Shown here: in pieces, positions 61,419-64,000 of the stretch | How the letters are laid out: each line of letters starts with the position of its first letter | How positions within the stretch are numbered: the stretch's first letter is position 1 | Assembly (NCBI RefSeq): GCF_003367905.1 | Contig: NZ_CP029462.1 | Span: forward strand, 1,116,001 to 1,180,000 | Direction: 5' to 3' | Length of the DNA stretch: 64,000 bases | DNA from: Megasphaera stantonii | GTDB lineage: Bacteria; Bacillota; Negativicutes; Veillonellales; Megasphaeraceae | Notes under the pieces: model-generated | Databases searched by the model: none | What the model saw: the letters and a program-made list of their open reading frames with translations, nothing else | Told to the model about the DNA's origin: nothing | Position numbers and translations under genes: made by a program

Positions 61419-62957
61419 ATGATGTACAAACACGTTATGCGCCGCGCTGCGGCGGCCTGCCTGTTCGTAGTGAGCGGGCTGTTTCTGAGCGGCTGCGCCG
61501 ACCTGCACGCCGACATGACCTTTAAGGACGACGGCTCCATCGTCCTGCGCAAGGACTTATCCTTTCAGATTCCCATGCAGGCCGACATGGCCGCTTCCCT
61601 GAATCAATGGAAGCAGGAAGACCGGCAGAACGGCTTCACCGTCGAAGATACGGCAAACGGCTACCGGTCCAGCAAAACCTACGCCGGCATACAGGATATT
61701 GCCGATACAGGCGGCGAATTCTGGACGCCCGACCCGGAATACGGTGAAATCCGGCTGCACAAGGGCCTCTTGTATGACTATTATTCCATCCATACGCGGA
61801 TCAAGGGACAGGAAAACGCCGCCCTGCCACAGGCCCATTACGAAGACAATATTCCCAATTTCTTCCAGGTACCGTCCAGCGTCGACGTCTGGAGCTATTT
61901 GGAATACCGTAAGCAGGCTGAACGGGAAGCGGCCCAGCTCAACGAAATCCATAACCAGGCCGTCGCCGCAGCCGTCAACTCGGCGTCTCTCGACTTTACG
62001 ATGCACCTGCCCATGGCCGTCGACGCCACAAACGCCGACCAGGTCCTCGACGACGGCAAGACCCTCGTCTGGGATTTGAAGCCGGCCTTTATCAACACCC
62101 AGGGCGCCTCGGCAGGCCAGGATATTCACATGCAGGCCCAGTTCCGCATTTTCCATCAGACGACAGCCATCCTGTTAGGCGTCGTCTGCGCGGCCCTCGT
62201 CATCGCGGCGATTGTCTGCGCCGTCCTCGTCAAGCGCAAGCAGCCGACGGGACAATCCAAGCCCTATCTCATCGGCCTGGCCGTCTCCATCGTCTGCCTC
62301 GTCGGCTTAGGCGGCCTCGTCCAATCGGCTACGGCAACGCAGGTCACCTTCTCCGACAGCGACCGCATCATCAGCAAAGCGTTGCCAGAAGGCTCAGCCT
62401 ATCAAACACTTCCGTCCCCCAACAGCCTGGACACCGCCAAGGCAATGGCTGAAGACCATACTCTCCATGGTGAAGTCGTGGCTGTTTCCGAAGAAGATGA
62501 CGACGGCTACCTAGCATTGTTCCAGACGACAGCCGGCCCTTGTTTCGTCATTGCCGACAAAGCCAGTGATTCCATTGCCGTTGTGCCATTCAAACAGTCG
62601 CTCATCCATTTCCGCACACAGTACACCCAGTTCTCGAACGGTAAAAAGAGCTATTACCCCCTTACCTTTATCATGGCCCGGCAGAATGACACGAAAGATA
62701 GCCCTGACGTAAAACTAGGCATCTGGCAAAACGACATGCATCAAATTCCCACATACGTTCTCATTGAACCCGATGAAAACGATGTCATCCACGTTGACGG
62801 AAATCCGTCTTCAGCTTGGAACACCCTTACGCCATCGCATTATCAAGTGCCAATGAAAGATGAAATAAATATCCGCATGGCCAAGATTTTTGCCAACCAC
62901 ATTGACAGCCTGAGCAAGGACGTCCGGGCCCGCGACGTCATCCTGCCGAATAAATAA
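61419..62957 (+). CDS. Membrane-anchored lipoprotein of unknown function
   Basis: A 512-residue protein. It starts with a lipoprotein signal whose lipobox is LSGC at about residues 24-27, followed by a DLHADMTFKDDGSI domain that resembles the LppM/DUF3153 group, a helix at about 245-270 with basic VKRKQ after it, another at about 283-303, and a C-terminal globular part. From about base 62380 the codon use becomes less GC-rich than in the first part. No function is known. GGGGGAT lies before the ATG pair. It has its own terminator. Confidence 0.72.
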   Translation: MMYKHVMRRAAAACLFVVSGLFLSGCADLHADMTFKDDGSIVLRKDLSFQIPMQADMAASLNQWKQEDRQNGFTVEDTANGYRSSKTYAGIQDIADTGGEFWTPDPEYGEIRLHKGLLYDYYSIHTRIKGQENAALPQAHYEDNIPNFFQVPSSVDVWSYLEYRKQAEREAAQLNEIHNQAVAAAVNSASLDFTMHLPMAVDATNADQVLDDGKTLVWDLKPAFINTQGASAGQDIHMQAQFRIFHQTTAILLGVVCAALVIAAIVCAVLVKRKQPTGQSKPYLIGLAVSIVCLVGLGGLVQSATATQVTFSDSDRIISKALPEGSAYQTLPSPNSLDTAKAMAEDHTLHGEVVAVSEEDDDGYLALFQTTAGPCFVIADKASDSIAVVPFKQSLIHFRTQYTQFSNGKKSYYPLTFIMARQNDTKDSPDVKLGIWQNDMHQIPTYVLIEPDENDVIHVDGNPSSAWNTLTPSHYQVPMKDEINIRMAKIFANHIDSLSKDVRARDVILPNK

Positions 62958-62965
62958 ATACGCAC

Positions 62966-63000
62966 AAAAAGACCTCGTACGACGCCGTACGAGGTCTTTT
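62966..63000. terminator. Bidirectional terminator
   Basis: AAAAGACCTCGTACG pairs perfectly with CGTACGAGGTCTTTT. It serves two convergent genes. Confidence 0.92.
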
Positions 63001-63008
63001 CCATGTCT

Positions 63009-63431
63009 TTATTTTTTAAGCAATCCCTTTTCTTCTATAAAGGCCGCCAGGAGCTCCGCCGTACCGACCATGAGCTCCGGACAGGATACGGGGCCGCCGT
63101 TGGCCGGGCTCTTGAGGACGCGGCAGCACGACGCGTGGAACTTACCCATCCACAGCTGATAAAATTCCTTTACGGGAGCGTAGATTTCCGCCTTGGTCTT
63201 TTCTTCCGGCGTATTGCGGCCTACGAGAAGGCCCAGGATATGGCAGGCGCCGTTCAGGGCGCCGCAGAGACAGCCCGAGCCGCCGACGCCGCCGCCCATG
63301 ACCGATACCATGCGGAACACGTCGTCCGACAGGTTGAGGCCGTAATATTCATTGCAGGCCTTTAATACCGTTTCGGAACAGTTATTACCGCCTTGCTGGT
63401 ATTTTTTTACTACGTCTTGAATCGATTCCAT
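63009..63431 (-). CDS. C_GCAxxG_C_C family protein
   Basis: A 140-residue protein with the family's cysteine pattern: C in GGNNCSETVL at about 18, the CLCGALNGAC motif at about 54-63, and CC and C further on (ASCCRVLKS, VSCPEL). The family has no known function; the cysteines may bind a metal or a redox cofactor, and its members often lie close to sulfur or redox genes. AGGAGGTAATACGA precedes the ATG. Here it is divergent from a SAM riboswitch-controlled methionine transport gene. Confidence 0.88.
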   Translation of the reverse strand: MESIQDVVKKYQQGGNNCSETVLKACNEYYGLNLSDDVFRMVSVMGGGVGGSGCLCGALNGACHILGLLVGRNTPEEKTKAEIYAPVKEFYQLWMGKFHASCCRVLKSPANGGPVSCPELMVGTAELLAAFIEEKGLLKK

Positions 63432-63547
63432 TTCGTATTACCTCCTAATGCAATATCTCGTCCTTTGATTATATCACATTTTTGCCGTTCTGCCCGTTAC
63501 TTTCGTTCTCGTCATATCAGGCCGGCAGGCTATGCAAATATAGCAAT

Positions 63548-63575
63548 TTGACAAATCTGAGATTCATGATACACT
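63548..63575 (+). promoter_or_regulatory. Promoter of the SAM riboswitch transcript
   Basis: TTGACA (63548-63553) and TACACT (63570-63575) are separated by 16 bases. Confidence 0.72.
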
Positions 63576-63603
63576 ATGTTCAAGACAATTTTACATCCTT
63601 TTA

Positions 63604-63740
63604 TCCAGAGCGGCGGAGGGACTGGCCCAATGAAGCCCGGCAACCGATAACGACGGTGCTAATTCCTGCGGATTGATTTCCGAGAGATAAAGACCCTGCG
63701 ACGATACCTCTTTCTCTTGGGAAAGGGGCTTTTTTCATGG
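63604..63740 (+). promoter_or_regulatory. SAM-I riboswitch (S-box) with terminator
   Basis: The conserved S-box elements occur in order: ATCCAGAGCGGCGGAGGGA, TGGCCC-TGAAGCC, CGGCAACC, GGTGCTAATTCCTGC and GAGAGATAA. The terminator CCTCTTTC/GGAAAGGGG with a run of six T is at about 63707-63736. High SAM should stop transcription of the methionine transporter gene. Confidence 0.96.
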
Positions 63741-63796
63741 GATAAAAGGCTAAACGGTCTTACGCCATATCATTTTATATTTAGGAGGAATCATTT

Positions 63797-64000
63797 ATGA
63801 AGCATTTCAAAAAACTTACCGTCCTGGCCGCTGCGGCTCTCTGTGCGCTGGCCGTATTGGCCGCCGGCTGCGGCAGCGACGCCCCGGCAGGCGGCAAAGA
63901 GTCGACGCAGAATAAGGTCCTGACCGTCGGCGCGACGCCCGTTCCCCACGCGGAAATCTTAAACGAAATCAAGCCCCTCTTAGCCAAGGACGGCATCGAT
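63797..64000 (+). CDS. metQ: Methionine ABC transporter lipoprotein MetQ, 5' part
   Basis: The first 68 residues of a substrate-binding lipoprotein, cut by the window end. A signal peptide ends in the lipobox LAAGC; VLTVGATPVPHAEILNEIKPLL is the usual start of NlpA/MetQ. AGGAGG precedes the ATG, and the SAM riboswitch directly upstream confirms methionine transport. The ABC parts metN and metI are expected after the window. Confidence 0.93.
   Translation, partial: MKHFKKLTVLAAAALCALAVLAAGCGSDAPAGGKESTQNKVLTVGATPVPHAEILNEIKPLLAKDGID

Overview
The window looks like chromosome of a diderm Firmicute of the Negativicutes, most probably Megasphaera or a close relative in the Veillonellales. The reasons are GC-rich Firmicute-style coding with Shine-Dalgarno sites, T-box and SAM leaders, a trimeric autotransporter that ends in an SLH domain (an outer membrane tethered through SLH domains is typical of this class), LL-diaminopimelate aminotransferase, and an FAD-linked lactate/glycolate-type oxidase. 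The genus call is inference. No rRNA, tRNA or CRISPR array was seen.

Layout: 1-5 kb, the end of an RND pump, an M20 amidohydrolase, an AEC carrier and amtB-glnB behind a leader with two terminators. 5-16 kb, a YczE-like protein, MarR, TerC, LysR, an aminotransferase, MgtC, an acyltransferase-like membrane protein, then dedA, two ArnT-like glycosyltransferases and a uracil-DNA glycosylase-like gene. 16-21 kb, gltB with its own leader terminator and no gltD beside it. 21-27 kb, a redox operon (three aldo/keto reductases, a flavodoxin-fold protein, an SDR), a MarR gene with a perfect operator, and a DUF2148 gene. 27-40 kb, LysR, EamA and YkvI genes, a BASS symporter under a valine T-box, a CNNM/CBS protein, a radical SAM enzyme, a Tat-exported pair, a secreted repeat protein, LysE, a frameshifted GNAT gene and another LysR. 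40-46 kb, ilvCBND under an isoleucine T-box, and a DUF815 ATPase. 46-54 kb is the accessory part: two type I toxin-antitoxin candidates, a trimeric autotransporter adhesin with a zinc-ribbon partner, a homopolymer-containing leader, and a decayed ISL3 element. 54-64 kb, flavodoxin-like, dapL, ychF, XRE, an FAD oxidase, ABC-F, a lipoprotein, a C_GCAxxG_C_C protein, and a SAM riboswitch in front of metQ.

The most striking observation is upstream of the adhesin operon. A short ORF with a strong Shine-Dalgarno site runs into a tract of 11 G on the minus strand. In the frame present it stops at once. With 10 or 13 G it stays open for about 87 codons, passes through an intrinsic terminator hairpin, and stops at a TAATG that overlaps the start of the zinc-ribbon gene. 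This predicts a phase-variable, ribosome-dependent switch for the adhesin. The second is a locus near 53.7 kb with the full architecture of the pAD1 par (Fst) toxin-antitoxin system: convergent promoters, a shared bidirectional terminator, and direct repeats at both RNA 5' ends.

RNA-level control is unusually dense here: two T-boxes, a SAM riboswitch, leader terminators on amtB and gltB, and several antisense RNA candidates.
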